NCBI RefSeq assembly: GCF_004345365.1 | Contig: NZ_SLVF01000010.1 | Location: forward strand, 186,001 to 250,000 | Length of the DNA: 64,000 nt | Source of the DNA: Kribbella sp. VKM Ac-2568 | GTDB taxonomy: Bacteria; Actinomycetota; Actinomycetes; Propionibacteriales; Kribbellaceae | Reading direction: 5' to 3' | Part shown: piece after piece, positions 31,840 through 41,241 of the stretch | How the letters are laid out: every line of letters starts with the position of its first letter | Position numbering within the stretch: position 1 is the first letter of the stretch | The notes under the pieces: generated by a model | The model's input: the letters and a program-made list of their open reading frames with translations, nothing else | Databases searched by the model: none | Told to the model about the DNA's origin: nothing | Program-made: the position numbers and the translations under genes

Positions 31840-34209
31840 CTACTGACGGGCCATGGCGACCTTCAGGTCGGTCTCGTTGTCGGGGATGAGGTCTTCGCCG
31901 GAGAGGTCGATCGTCACCCGCTTGAGGGTGCCGGTGAAGGCGAAGTCATCGTGGTAGAAGTCCGGGGCGACGCGGCTGCCGCCGTCGTGACCGCAGGTTA
32001 GGCCCTCGGAGCTGAAGATGTTCGGGACCGTGTGCGGCATGTCGACCGCTCCGACGAGCTTGTCGTTGATGTACAGCTGGCCGATCGCGGGTACGCCCTT
32101 TCCGACCGTGAAGTCGGGTTTCCCGGTGGGTTCGAACTCGTAGCGCAGGGATGCTTCGCCGGCGTGCACGTCCTCGTCCGAGCTGATAGTGAAGAAGTCG
32201 CGGCCGAGGAAGTTGTAGACGAAGTGCAGCCGGTTGTCCTTCACGAAGAGGGAGTAGCCACCTACCCGGCCACCGTGGGCGACGAGGACGCCCTCGGCGC
32301 CAGTCTCGGGGATCTGCACGTCGGCCGTGATGGTGAAGGGCCGGTTGTAGACCTTGGGCGCTGCGGAGAACGGCGTCGGCGACCCGCCGGGGTAGTACAC
32401 GAAGCGGTCACGTGGCTTGGCGATGGTGGGACGTTCGACGTTGATCCGTTGCAGCATCGAGCCATCGATCGGCATCACGTTGTACTTGCCCGCCTCGGCC
32501 CACCAGCGACCGATCATCTCGACCACCTTGTCGCGGTGGTCGGCCGCCACGTTCCTGGTCTCCGAGTAGTCGGTGGTGAGGTCGTACAGCTCCCAGCTGT
32601 TTGCCTCGATGTCGGCGAGCACCTTTGCGTCGATCGGGCTGCCGTATTGGCGTCCCTTCTGAGCGGCCTCGGTAAAGCTCGGGCCGGGCCAGGGACAGAC
32701 CGCTCGCCAGCCGTCGTGGTAGATGGACCGGTGACCGAACATCTCGTAGTACTGCGTGTGGTGCCGGGTCGGGGCCTCGGCCTCGTTGAACGTGTGGGCG
32801 AAGCTCACGCCTTCGATCGGTGCCTGCGTGACGCCGCGAATCGTGGCCGGCGGCGTGATCCCGAGGGCGTCGAGCACGGTCGGCACCAGGTCGATGATGT
32901 GCCCGTACTGGGTGCGGATCTCACCGCGGGCGGTGATCTTGTCGGGCCACGAGATGATGCACGGGTCGGTGGTGCCGCCCCGGTACGTCTCCCGCTTCCA
33001 GCGCCGGAACGGCGTGTTGCCGGCGTTGGTCCATCCCCAGGCGTAGTGGTTGAAGACGTTAGGGCCGCCCAGCTCGTCGATTCGCCGCAGGTTCTCCTCC
33101 ATCGACTCCGGAACGTTGTTGAAGAACATCATCTCGTTGAGCGATCCGACCGGTCCGCCCTCCGAGCTCGCGCCGTTGTCGGAGATGAGCAGGAACAAGG
33201 TGTTGTCGAGTTCGCCGATCTCCTCCAGGAAACTGACGACCCGGCCGAACTCGTGATCGGTGTAGCTCAGGAACCCGGCGTACACCTCCATCATCCGCGC
33301 GAACACCTTCCGGGAATCCTCCGAAAGCGTCTCCCACTCGGGAACGTCGGGGTCGTGCGCGGACAACTCGGTCCCGGCCGGGAGGATGCCCATGGCCAGC
33401 TGGCGCTCATGGACCACCCGGCGGTACTCGTCCCAGCCGCCGTCGAACTTGCCCTTGTACTTGTCGGCCCACTCCTTGGAGACGTGGTGCGGCGCGTGGC
33501 CGGCTCCGGTGCAGTAGTGCAGGTAGAACGGCTTGTCCGGCGCGTTGACGTGGGCGTCCTGGATGAACTCGATCGCCCTGTCGGCCAGGTCGGCGCTCAG
33601 GTGGTAGCCGTCCTCCGGTTGGGCGGGCTGCTCGATCGAGTGGTTGTCGTACACGAGCTCGGGGTACCACTGGTTCGTGTCGCCGCCCAGGAAGCCGTAG
33701 AAGCGCTCGAACCCTCGGCCGAGCGGCCAACGCTCGTAGGGCCCAGCCGGCGTTTCGTGCTCCGGCGGCGACAAGTGCCACTTGCCGACCAGGAACGTGT
33801 TGTACCCGTGCGGCAGGAGCATCTCGCTCAACATGCCCTTGTCGAACGGCAGGATGGCGTTGTAGCCCGGATAACCGGTGGACGTCTCCGCGATCGTGGC
33901 CAGCCCCAGGGAATGGTGGTTCCGCCCGGTCAGGATGGCACCGCGCGAGGGCGAGCACAGGGCCGTCGTGTGCATGTTGGTGTAGCGGAGCCCGTTGTCG
34001 GCGAACCGGTCCAGGACAGGAGTCTCGACCAGACCGCCGAAACTCGACAACTGCCCGAACCCGACGTCGTCGAGCACGAACATCAACACGTTGGGTGCCC
34101 CCTCGGTTGCCCGCGGCGGCGTCGGCCAGGCGGGGCTCGACTCATCCGCCGTCCGCCCGATCACACCCGGAAACGGCTGCCCATCGCTGTAGGTGACTAT
34201 GTCGCTCAT
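31840..34209 (-). CDS. Arylsulfatase (formylglycine-dependent sulfatase)
   Basis: A 789-residue type I sulfatase that hydrolyses sulfate esters. The signature TTALCSPSRGAILTGRN holds the Cys that is converted to formylglycine. Metal-site residues are in LMFVLDDVGFGQLSSFGG and LLISDNGASSEGG, and KWHLSPP contains the active-site Lys/His pair. No signal peptide is visible. The C-terminal 200 residues (YNRPFTITADVQIPETGAEG...) form a beta-rich domain seen in long arylsulfatases. A formylglycine-generating enzyme is not encoded nearby. ATG 34209 follows GGGAGGGG. The DsrE gene lies just downstream. Confidence 0.93.
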   Translation of the reverse strand: MSDIVTYSDGQPFPGVIGRTADESSPAWPTPPRATEGAPNVLMFVLDDVGFGQLSSFGGLVETPVLDRFADNGLRYTNMHTTALCSPSRGAILTGRNHHSLGLATIAETSTGYPGYNAILPFDKGMLSEMLLPHGYNTFLVGKWHLSPPEHETPAGPYERWPLGRGFERFYGFLGGDTNQWYPELVYDNHSIEQPAQPEDGYHLSADLADRAIEFIQDAHVNAPDKPFYLHYCTGAGHAPHHVSKEWADKYKGKFDGGWDEYRRVVHERQLAMGILPAGTELSAHDPDVPEWETLSEDSRKVFARMMEVYAGFLSYTDHEFGRVVSFLEEIGELDNTLFLLISDNGASSEGGPVGSLNEMMFFNNVPESMEENLRRIDELGGPNVFNHYAWGWTNAGNTPFRRWKRETYRGGTTDPCIISWPDKITARGEIRTQYGHIIDLVPTVLDALGITPPATIRGVTQAPIEGVSFAHTFNEAEAPTRHHTQYYEMFGHRSIYHDGWRAVCPWPGPSFTEAAQKGRQYGSPIDAKVLADIEANSWELYDLTTDYSETRNVAADHRDKVVEMIGRWWAEAGKYNVMPIDGSMLQRINVERPTIAKPRDRFVYYPGGSPTPFSAAPKVYNRPFTITADVQIPETGAEGVLVAHGGRVGGYSLFVKDNRLHFVYNFLGRDFFTISSDEDVHAGEASLRYEFEPTGKPDFTVGKGVPAIGQLYINDKLVGAVDMPHTVPNIFSSEGLTCGHDGGSRVAPDFYHDDFAFTGTLKRVTIDLSGEDLIPDNETDLKVAMARQ

Positions 34210-34593
34210 CCGCTGACCCCTCCCGATCCGAGACAAACCGATGTGTGCGCCGAACGGCAGCCCCGTGATCTCGACCCGGGTACCCGAAATGGTTCGACCA
34301 GGCCAGCTGCACCCTCACACGCGGCCAACAGTTCCAGCCTCGATCGGCCACGTCGTCATCCCGAGTGGGTGAGCCCCCCGCTCTCCTGTAGGCAGGCCTG
34401 GACCTACGGATCAGCTGGGTCGGGCGGGGGCTACTGAGCGTGGTCGGGGTCGTTGGGTGGCTGGCTCCACAGGGTCAGGAGGAGGGGGTTCACCTGGTCG
34501 GGGCGTTGTTGGTGGGGGCAGCCGACCCGTCACCGTCATCCCACAGCGTCATATGTATCGGCAGCATGGTCTCGATCGTAGGTAGGGCTGAGA
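34210..34593. other. 384-base gap between sulfatase and GT39 gene
   Basis: It should hold the sulfatase promoter near 34210-34300, but no clear -35/-10 pair was found. A minus-strand open stretch ending at a stop near 34437 reads DQVNPLLLTLWSQPPND, protein-like in composition but closed by stops upstream. It could be the decayed tail of a lost gene. Confidence 0.35.
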
Positions 34594-36081
34594 TCAGTAG
34601 AACTGGCGGAGGTTGGGCCAGAGTTGGGACCAGGGGGATTTGGGGGAGGCGCAGAGGACCAGGGACGTGCCCTGTTCCTCGTTGTCGACTCCCTTACGGT
34701 TGTCGACGGTGCCTACCTGGTTGCAATCGTTGAAGTTGTTCTCGTAGCCGGGGTTGCGTTCGAGTTCGACCAGAAGCACCGGGCCGGTCTGGGTGTCGGC
34801 GGGGCGGGACCAGTCGTAGAAGCTCATGTGGCCGGAGGCGGGGGCCGGGAGGCCGTGAGCGGCGCCGTACTTCACCAGGGCACCTGCTTCGCCGTAGTTG
34901 CCGGCGAAGATGACTGCGCGGGATCGCTGGTCCTCGGGGATCTGCTGCCAGGCCTGGGCGACGTCGTCGACGAGTTCGGGCCAGCCGATCTGTTCGCCTT
35001 GCTCCTGGTTGACGGGGAGGACGAAGTTGACGGCCGATGCGGGGAGCACCGGCAAGGTGAAGAGCGCCGAGGTGAGGGCGGTGAGGACAAGCCCGACGGC
35101 GAGCAAGGTACGTCGGCCGGTAGTCGTCACCCAGTCGACCGTGGGCTGGCAGCCCGCTGCGACGAGTACCAGCAGCACCGGCAGGGCGTAGTACGACTTG
35201 CCGCCCAGGGCCAGTACCAGGACGCAGAGCACCGGGTACGTCAGGGCGACGGGTTTGGCCCACCGCAGGGCCGGGGTGCGCCAGAGGCGGAGGAAACCGG
35301 CGATCCAGACGGGCACCAGAAACGGTGACAACTGCAGGATCTGCAGGGGGATGAACATGATCCGGTTCTCGGTGCCGTCGTCCTCGCTGATCCCACCGGC
35401 GACGGTGAGCTGAGGCCAGTCGTGCGCGGCCTGCCACCACAGGTTCGGGGCGGCGATCGCCGCGGCCACCAGAACGCCCGCGGCCAGCCACCAGCTCCGC
35501 AGTACGGACCGAGGCCCCAGGATCAGTACTGCGATCAGGAGCGCGGCGAGTGGCAGTACGACGAGGTACTTGTTCTGCAAGGCGATGCCGGTCGCCAGGC
35601 CGAGGGCGATCCACCAGCGGCCGTCGCCGGTGCGGAGAAGCTTGATCGCGAACAGGCTGATGACCATCCAGGCGAGCAGGTCGTAGGTCGCGGTCGACGC
35701 CATGTGCCCGACCCCCAGCACGAACCCCGACACCGCGGCACAGATCGCGGCCAGGATCTGCGCGCGCCGCTCGCTGCCGAATTCCCGGGCGATCAGGGCG
35801 ACCACCACGACGGTGGCGGCGCCGGTGATCGTGGAGATCACCCGCAGGCCCATCGGAGTACTGCCGAAGATCTCCGTCGAGATCCTGGCCAGCAGGGGAG
35901 TCAGCGGCGGTTGGTCGACGTACCCCCAGGCCAGGTGGTCGCCGGCGACGAGGAAGTACAACTCGTCCCGATGGAACCCGTAGCGACCGGAGAGGGCGGT
36001 GAGCACAGCGGCGAGGGCAACAGCCACGGCAGCCACAGGAGCAGCAGCGAACGCGGGGACCGCCGGGCGAGTCAGACTCAT
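34594..36081 (-). CDS. GT39-type membrane glycosyltransferase (dolichyl-phosphate-mannose/ArnT-like)
   Basis: A 495-residue membrane protein with about nine to ten spans and the GT39/ArnT/PMT layout. After span 1 comes YGFHRDELYFLVAGDHLAWG, with the Asp-Glu pair that binds the lipid-phosphate sugar donor. The luminal motif DQPPLTPLLARI and the later NKYLVVLPLAALLI region also fit. It transfers a sugar from a polyprenyl-phosphate donor to an extracytoplasmic acceptor, unknown here. The extracytoplasmic C-terminal domain has a Cys pair (NDCNQVG, LVLCASP). ATG 36081 is chosen at the first membrane span. Confidence 0.87.
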   Translation of the reverse strand: MSLTRPAVPAFAAAPVAAVAVALAAVLTALSGRYGFHRDELYFLVAGDHLAWGYVDQPPLTPLLARISTEIFGSTPMGLRVISTITGAATVVVVALIAREFGSERRAQILAAICAAVSGFVLGVGHMASTATYDLLAWMVISLFAIKLLRTGDGRWWIALGLATGIALQNKYLVVLPLAALLIAVLILGPRSVLRSWWLAAGVLVAAAIAAPNLWWQAAHDWPQLTVAGGISEDDGTENRIMFIPLQILQLSPFLVPVWIAGFLRLWRTPALRWAKPVALTYPVLCVLVLALGGKSYYALPVLLVLVAAGCQPTVDWVTTTGRRTLLAVGLVLTALTSALFTLPVLPASAVNFVLPVNQEQGEQIGWPELVDDVAQAWQQIPEDQRSRAVIFAGNYGEAGALVKYGAAHGLPAPASGHMSFYDWSRPADTQTGPVLLVELERNPGYENNFNDCNQVGTVDNRKGVDNEEQGTSLVLCASPKSPWSQLWPNLRQFY

Positions 36082-36240
36082 GCGCGAATGCTGGCAGTAC
36101 CACAGGGTCCTCGGACAGCTTTTGCCCGCGACTCGTCCGGAACCAGCCAGCACCGGGCTGAGAGCGTTTCACGGAACTAGCCAATACCCGGCGAAGAGCG
36201 TTTCACTGGGGACAAGTTGGTGCGGATACTGAGAGGGGTC

Positions 36241-37842
36241 ATGGATCAGGTCGCAGTGGGTCGCGAGTCGTTCATTCGGCAGGAGTGGACGGACTGCTTC
36301 CTCGCGCTGTCGGCCGCCGACCGCAGCAGTCCGCTCAAGGCCGAGGACCTGGAGCGACTGGGCTCTGCGGCGCACCTGCTCGGGCGGGAGGCGGAGAGCC
36401 TCGATGCTTGGACCCGGGCGTACGGCGCGTCGCTGGAGGCGGGTGATTCCGCGCTGGCCGCCAGGTGTGCGTTGTGGCTCGGATTCCAGCTGTTCAACGC
36501 CGGAGAGCATGCTCGCGGCGGCGGGTGGCTGGCACGGGCTCAACGGCTGGTGGACGGCCTGGACTGCGTCGAGGGCGGGTACGTGCTCGCCGCCACAGCG
36601 CAGCAGTCGATGGGGCTGGGCGACCCGGCCGCGGGGTACAGCATGTCGCTGGAAGCGGCGCAGGTCGGGCAGCGGTTCGAGGATCCCACCTTGGTCGCCC
36701 TGGCGACGCTTGGTCAGGCACAGGCCAGCTGGATGCTCGGCGAGCCCAGCAGGGCGATCGCGCTGCTGGACGAGGTGATGGTCGCGGTCACAGCTGACGA
36801 AGTGGCTCCGGTCATCGCGGGGCTCGCGTACTGCGCGGTGATCTGGGCTTGTCAGGAGGCCTTCGACATCCAGCGGGCGCAGGAGTGGACGGCTGCGCTC
36901 AGCCAGTGGTGCGAGCTGCGACCGGACGTGGTCCCGTACCGCGGGCAGTGCCTCGTGCATCGCGCCGAGTTGCTGCAGTTCCACGGTGCCTGGGCCGATG
37001 CGATCGAGCAGGCGCAGCGTGCTTCGGAGCGGCTGTCGGATCCGCCCGGTCAGGACGCCGTCGGTATGGCGCACTACGTGCTCGCCGAGTTGCACCGCCT
37101 CCGGGGCGAGTGGACCGAGGCCGAGGATCTCTACCGCCTGGCGAACAAGTGTGGTCGGCAACCACATCCCGGACTGGCTCTGCTCCGGCTCGCCCAAGGA
37201 CGACAGGATGCGGCGGCGACGGGGATCAGGCGAGCGATCGACGAGGCAGCGGACCAGTTGGAGCGGGCGCGGTTGCTTCCCGCGGCCGTGGAGATTCTGC
37301 TGGCCGGTGGTGACGCCGCAGCCGGACGCGTATTCGCCGACGAGTTCGCGGGGATCGCCGCTGTGGTGGACAAGCCGTTCCTGCACGCCGTCTCCGCGCA
37401 GTGCGCCGGCGCGGTTCTCCTTGCTGAAGGCAACGGTCGGGAAGCGCTCACCCATCTGCGGACGGCCTTGACGGGCTGGCAACAACTCGACGCACCGTAC
37501 AACGCGGCTCGGGTCCGGGTCCTCCTCGCGCTGGCCTGCCGCGAGCTCGGTGACGACGAAGGCTCGGAGCTCGAGCTGGACGCGGCCCGGGAGATCTTCC
37601 AGCAGCTAGGTGCGGATCCGTCGGGCCTGCCGGCCGTTGATCCCGGTCATTACGGGCTGAGCGCGCGGGAGATCGAAGTACTGGGGCTGCTCGCGACCGG
37701 TGCCACCAACCGCGCGATCGCCGCCAAACTGGTGATCAGCGAGAAGACCGTCGCCCGGCACGTCAGCAACATCTTCGCCAAGCTCGACCTCACCTCGCGG
37801 GCCGCGGCGACGGCGTACGCGTACGAGCACGACCTGGTCTGA
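36241..37842 (+). CDS. LuxR-type regulator with TPR-like N-terminal region
   Basis: A 533-residue regulator. Residues 1-470 are helical TPR-like repeats without Walker motifs (LGREAESLDAWTRAYGASLE, then many similar 35-40 residue units). The C-terminal 60 residues are a LuxR/NarL helix-turn-helix: YGLSAREIEVLGLLATGATN, KTVARHVSNIFAKLDLTSRA. It resembles LuxR regulators that have lost the ATPase part of the large MalT-like type. ATG 36241 follows GAGAGGGG; GTG 36217 is an alternative. It precedes a flavin monooxygenase by 114 bases, its likely target. Confidence 0.87.
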   Translation: MDQVAVGRESFIRQEWTDCFLALSAADRSSPLKAEDLERLGSAAHLLGREAESLDAWTRAYGASLEAGDSALAARCALWLGFQLFNAGEHARGGGWLARAQRLVDGLDCVEGGYVLAATAQQSMGLGDPAAGYSMSLEAAQVGQRFEDPTLVALATLGQAQASWMLGEPSRAIALLDEVMVAVTADEVAPVIAGLAYCAVIWACQEAFDIQRAQEWTAALSQWCELRPDVVPYRGQCLVHRAELLQFHGAWADAIEQAQRASERLSDPPGQDAVGMAHYVLAELHRLRGEWTEAEDLYRLANKCGRQPHPGLALLRLAQGRQDAAATGIRRAIDEAADQLERARLLPAAVEILLAGGDAAAGRVFADEFAGIAAVVDKPFLHAVSAQCAGAVLLAEGNGREALTHLRTALTGWQQLDAPYNAARVRVLLALACRELGDDEGSELELDAAREIFQQLGADPSGLPAVDPGHYGLSAREIEVLGLLATGATNRAIAAKLVISEKTVARHVSNIFAKLDLTSRAAATAYAYEHDLV

Positions 37843-37858
37843 CCGCGGTGGGCAGGAT

Positions 37859-37888
37859 TACCCATGTCCGCCAGAGCGAATTTGGGTA
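37859..37888 (+). promoter_or_regulatory. Inverted repeat between LuxR regulator and monooxygenase
   Basis: TACCCA and TGGGTA are separated by 18 bases, 69 bases before the monooxygenase ATG. The spacing suits a dimeric activator near -60, but six-base arms are short and this could be chance. Confidence 0.35.
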
Positions 37889-37956
37889 GTTCGGTCGACG
37901 CGGCAGGTGGCGGTTCGCTCCTACGGTCGGTGTCATCCGCACAAGGGGGAGACACC

Positions 37957-39084
37957 ATGAGCAACCAATCGGGCGAGCGAGAGCACGTCGACACCGTCGT
38001 GATCGGGGCCGGGCAGACCGGACTCGCGCTCGGCTACCACCTGGCCCGGCGCGGCCAGAACTTCGTCATCCTGGACGAGAACAGGCGGGTCGGGGACGGC
38101 TGGCGCCGACGCTACGACTCGCTGCGCCTGTACACGCCGGCCAAGTACGACGCGTTGCCCGGCGGGCGATTCCCTGCGAAGCCGTTCGAGTTCCCCACCG
38201 GCACACAGGTGGCGGACTACCTGGAGGGGTACGTCGCGGAGCACCGGCTGCCGGTGCGACCGCGCGTGTATGTGGACGGCGTTCGCAGGGACGCCGGTCG
38301 GTTCGTGGTGTCCGCGGGGGAGCAGGAGTTCGAGGCGGGCCAGGTTGTCGTGGCGACCGGTGGCCAGCACCTGCCGTACACGCCGGACTTCGCCGCGGAG
38401 CTGGATCCGGGCATCCGGCAGCTCCACTCGTCGGAGTACCGGAATCCGTCGCAGCTGCTGCCCTGCGGCGTTCTCCTGGTCGGCGCGAGCCACTCCGGCG
38501 CGGACCTCGCCAACGAGATCGCCCGTGCCGGCCACCGCACCACGTTGTGCGGGCCGTCCCGGGGGGAGATCCCGTTCAAGCTCGAGGGAAAGCCGGCACA
38601 CCAGATCATGAAGGTGCTCTGGTTCGCCGCCAACCACGTGCTGACCGAGCGGACCCCGATCGGCCGGAAGATGCAGCCCGAAGTACGCAACGAGGGTGGT
38701 CCGTTGCTGCGGGTGAAGTCCGCGGATCTGGCCGCGGCGGGTGTGGAGCGCATCGAGGGCAAGATGGTCGGCGTCCGGGACGGGCTGCCGCTGATGGCCG
38801 ACGGCAAGGTCCTGGACGTGGAGAACGTGATCTGGTGCACCGGTTTCCGGCGGGACTTCAGCTGGATCGAGGGACCAGTTGTGGGCGAGGACGGCTGGCC
38901 CGCCCAGCGACGCGGCGTCTCCAGGACGATCCCGGGCCTGTACTTCATGGGCCTGCTCTTCCAGTACGCGTTCGCGTCGATGCTGACCGGAGGCGCCGGC
39001 CGCGACGCGAAGTACGTCGCCGACCAGATCGCCGCCAGGACGGCCGACGCGAAGACAACCGCTAGGAAGACAGCCGCCGTGTAG
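37957..39084 (+). CDS. Flavin-containing monooxygenase-like NAD(P)H/FAD oxidoreductase
   Basis: A 375-residue two-dinucleotide-domain flavoprotein. The FAD motif is VVIGAGQTGLALGYHLARRG (residues 15-34) and the NADPH motif VLLVGASHSGADLANEIARA is near 170. ATGGQHLPYTPDF and the late NVIWCTGFRRDFSWI motif are typical of class B monooxygenases such as YUCCA/CzcO-like enzymes. Substrate unknown. ATG 37957 follows AGGGGGAGA. It is probably controlled by the LuxR regulator upstream. Confidence 0.88.
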   Translation: MSNQSGEREHVDTVVIGAGQTGLALGYHLARRGQNFVILDENRRVGDGWRRRYDSLRLYTPAKYDALPGGRFPAKPFEFPTGTQVADYLEGYVAEHRLPVRPRVYVDGVRRDAGRFVVSAGEQEFEAGQVVVATGGQHLPYTPDFAAELDPGIRQLHSSEYRNPSQLLPCGVLLVGASHSGADLANEIARAGHRTTLCGPSRGEIPFKLEGKPAHQIMKVLWFAANHVLTERTPIGRKMQPEVRNEGGPLLRVKSADLAAAGVERIEGKMVGVRDGLPLMADGKVLDVENVIWCTGFRRDFSWIEGPVVGEDGWPAQRRGVSRTIPGLYFMGLLFQYAFASMLTGGAGRDAKYVADQIAARTADAKTTARKTAAV

Positions 39085-39088
39085 GCCG

Positions 39089-39808
39089 TCATGAGGCGAT
39101 CAACTCGGGGTCCTTGCCGCGGTCGAGCAGCATCGCTCGCCCGGCAAGGGTCTCGTCCTCGACGAACCTCACCACCGCGGACGTGAGGGTCTCCAGCGGC
39201 ACCAGCTCGGGCCCTCGCTCGGCCTCCGGGAGCGCGGCCTGCTCCGCCAGGCCCCGCTCAGTCGCGACCCAGTCCGGTACGACGCAGTTGACCCGGACGT
39301 TGTGCGACTCCTGCAGACAGCCAAGGGTCGCGGTGAGCCGAATCAGGGCGGCCTTGGACGCGCTGTACTCCGGCGACACGTGCGGCCCGAACCCCACACC
39401 CGCTGTGGAACCCAGGTTGATGATCGCGCCGCCACCGGCCGCACGCATGCCGTCAAGCGCCAGTTGTGTTGCCAGCATCGGCGCACGCAGATTGAGCTCC
39501 AGCGAGGCAGTCCAGCGATCGACATCGGCTTCGGGAAAGCATGGTCTCAGCACAGCCCCGCCGCCCGCGTTGTTCACCAGGATCTGCGGTCGGCACGCCA
39601 TCAGCTCGGCCAGGGCGTCGTCATCGCACAGATCCAGGTGCACGCGCCGCGCGGCAGCGCCGATGGAGTCGGCCGTCTGAGCCAGTCCGGCCTCGTCGAT
39701 ATCCGCCAGCACGACGTCGGCGCCATCCGCCGCGAGGCGTTGAGCGATGGCGCGGCCGGTTCCCACCGCGGCCCCGGTGACCACTGCGACCTTGCCGTCG
39801 ATCCGCAT
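39089..39808 (-). CDS. Short-chain dehydrogenase/reductase
   Basis: A 239-residue classical SDR. Cofactor motif TGAAVGTGRAIAQ (residues 11-23), LADIDEAG after strand 2 (Asp suggests NAD preference), NNAGGG, Ser in IINLGSTAG and Y-x3-K in EYSASKAALIRL. The C-terminus has RAMLLDRGKDPELIAS in place of the usual glycine-rich end. Substrate unknown. Its stop is five bases from the convergent monooxygenase stop. It is divergent from the GntR-type regulator across the operator pair at 39914-39984. Confidence 0.88.
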   Translation of the reverse strand: MRIDGKVAVVTGAAVGTGRAIAQRLAADGADVVLADIDEAGLAQTADSIGAAARRVHLDLCDDDALAELMACRPQILVNNAGGGAVLRPCFPEADVDRWTASLELNLRAPMLATQLALDGMRAAGGGAIINLGSTAGVGFGPHVSPEYSASKAALIRLTATLGCLQESHNVRVNCVVPDWVATERGLAEQAALPEAERGPELVPLETLTSAVVRFVEDETLAGRAMLLDRGKDPELIAS

Positions 39809-39913
39809 CGTCGACCACCTCCAGGGTCCGTTGACCACACCCAACAGGAGCCCTCCGACAAAAACCCTCAGACCACAACCATCTGCCGAACAACCGCACT
39901 CGCTCGGATGGAC

Positions 39914-39984
39914 GGTTGATATAGGTCAACATGCCGGAACCTCCTCTTGCCCTCAGGGGAGCGGGCTGGGACGGTATATCAACC
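39914..39984. promoter_or_regulatory. Paired operator sites before the GntR/LacI-type regulator
   Basis: GGTTGATATA at 39914-39923 and its exact inverse TATATCAACC at 39975-39984 face each other 51 bases apart. The first also lies in the perfect inverted repeat GTTGA-TATAGG-TCAAC (39915-39930). Two sites on a divergent promoter region suit a looping, autoregulating sugar repressor. Confidence 0.6.
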
Positions 39985-40010
39985 TGTCCCCGCCAGGAAG
40001 GCGATCGCCC

Positions 40011-41141
40011 GTGGCCCTGCTCTACGAACGGATCAGCACGCACGTGCTCGAGGAAATCCGCCGCGGCGCCCTCGGACCCGGTGACCGGGTGTCGTCCGAG
40101 ATGGAGCTCGCCGCGCAGTTCGAGGTCAGCCGGATCACCTCCAAGCGCGCCCTCGAGGTACTGCGGGAGGCCGGGCTGATCGAGCGGATCCGGGGCAAGG
40201 GCTCGTTCGTGGTCCAGCACCTCCCCGATCTGGACGGGGTGACCGCGCCGCTGAAGGGGTCCCTCCGCCCGGCCCGGCGGAGCCAGCTGCCCGGGTCGAT
40301 CGCGCTCGTCATACCGGATGTGTCGGAGGCGTACGGGCTGGAGTTGCTCTGTGCGATCGAGGAGCGCTGCGCCGAGCAAGGCGCGAACCTGATCGTACGG
40401 CGGACGCGGGGCCGGCAGAGCGACGAGGAACAGGCGGTGACGTCCCTGGTGGGATCCGCCGAAGTGGACGGCCTGATCGTCTTCCCGGTGCACGGCGACT
40501 TCTACAACGCGAGCCTGCTTCGGCAGGTGCTCGACGGATATCCGGTGGTCCTGGTCGACCGGCACCTGTCGGGGATCCCGGTGTCGGCTGTACACACGGA
40601 CAACGTCGCGGCCTCCCGGGCGCTGACCGAGCGGCTGCTCGAGCTCGGGCACCGGCACATCGCGTTCGTCTCGCCACCGCCGCTCAACACGTCGAGCATC
40701 GAGGACCGGTTGGAGGGATTCCGGGCGGCGTTCGCCGAGCGCGAGCCGGGGAACTACCAGGCGCACCAGTTGACGGAGCTCCGCAGTACGCTGCCCGGCT
40801 CGTTCACCCCGGAGAGCGTTCTCAGCGATCTCGAGAAGATCCGGGCGTTCCGGGATCGCGTTCCCGAGGTGACCGCGTTCGTCGCCTGCGAGTACAACCT
40901 GGCCAGGATGCTGGACCGGGCGCTCGGCCGGCCGCGGGACCAGGTGATCAGCTGCTTCGACTCGCCGGGCGACCCGATCGCGGGGCCGCCGTACCTGCAT
41001 GTCCGGCAGAACCAGCGCGAGATGGGCCGCCAGGCGGTCGACCTGCTGCTCGCCCAGCTCCGCGGCGAGTCGGTGCCGAAGCTCTCGATCGTCCCGTTCG
41101 AGGTCGTCGATCCCGCCCCGGTCGATGCCCACCGCAACTGA
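40011..41141 (+). CDS. GntR-type regulator with LacI/periplasmic-binding ligand domain
   Basis: A 376-residue regulator of the AraR-like chimeric class. The winged helix is at residues 1-70 (YERISTHVLEEIRRGALGPG, FEVSRITSKRALEVLREAGL, GKGSFV), and the PBP1-like ligand domain runs from about 95 (GSIALVIPDVSEAYGLELL; VVLVDRHLSGIPVSAVHTDN; LGHRHIAFVSPPP). Such proteins repress sugar genes until a sugar binds. The effector is unknown and no transporter is adjacent. GTG 40011 follows AGGAAGG. The short-chain dehydrogenase across the divergent promoter may be its target. Confidence 0.88.
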   Translation: MALLYERISTHVLEEIRRGALGPGDRVSSEMELAAQFEVSRITSKRALEVLREAGLIERIRGKGSFVVQHLPDLDGVTAPLKGSLRPARRSQLPGSIALVIPDVSEAYGLELLCAIEERCAEQGANLIVRRTRGRQSDEEQAVTSLVGSAEVDGLIVFPVHGDFYNASLLRQVLDGYPVVLVDRHLSGIPVSAVHTDNVAASRALTERLLELGHRHIAFVSPPPLNTSSIEDRLEGFRAAFAEREPGNYQAHQLTELRSTLPGSFTPESVLSDLEKIRAFRDRVPEVTAFVACEYNLARMLDRALGRPRDQVISCFDSPGDPIAGPPYLHVRQNQREMGRQAVDLLLAQLRGESVPKLSIVPFEVVDPAPVDAHRN

Positions 41142-41241
41142 TCACGCCAACCTCATCACCGCGACCGATCACCCCATCGGGCGGCCGATTCCTGACTTTC
41201 GGCAGTACGCGGTGGAGCGCCGGTCTGTGTAGCGTCGTGCT

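Noticed and set aside
32032..34437. 801-codon open frame antisense to the arylsulfatase
   Set aside because: Composition is typical of a shadow frame and the sulfatase frame carries complete motifs.
34530..34590. Short minus-strand ORF reading MLPIHMTLWDDGDG
   Set aside because: It has no ribosome site and no visible conservation clue; chance frame.
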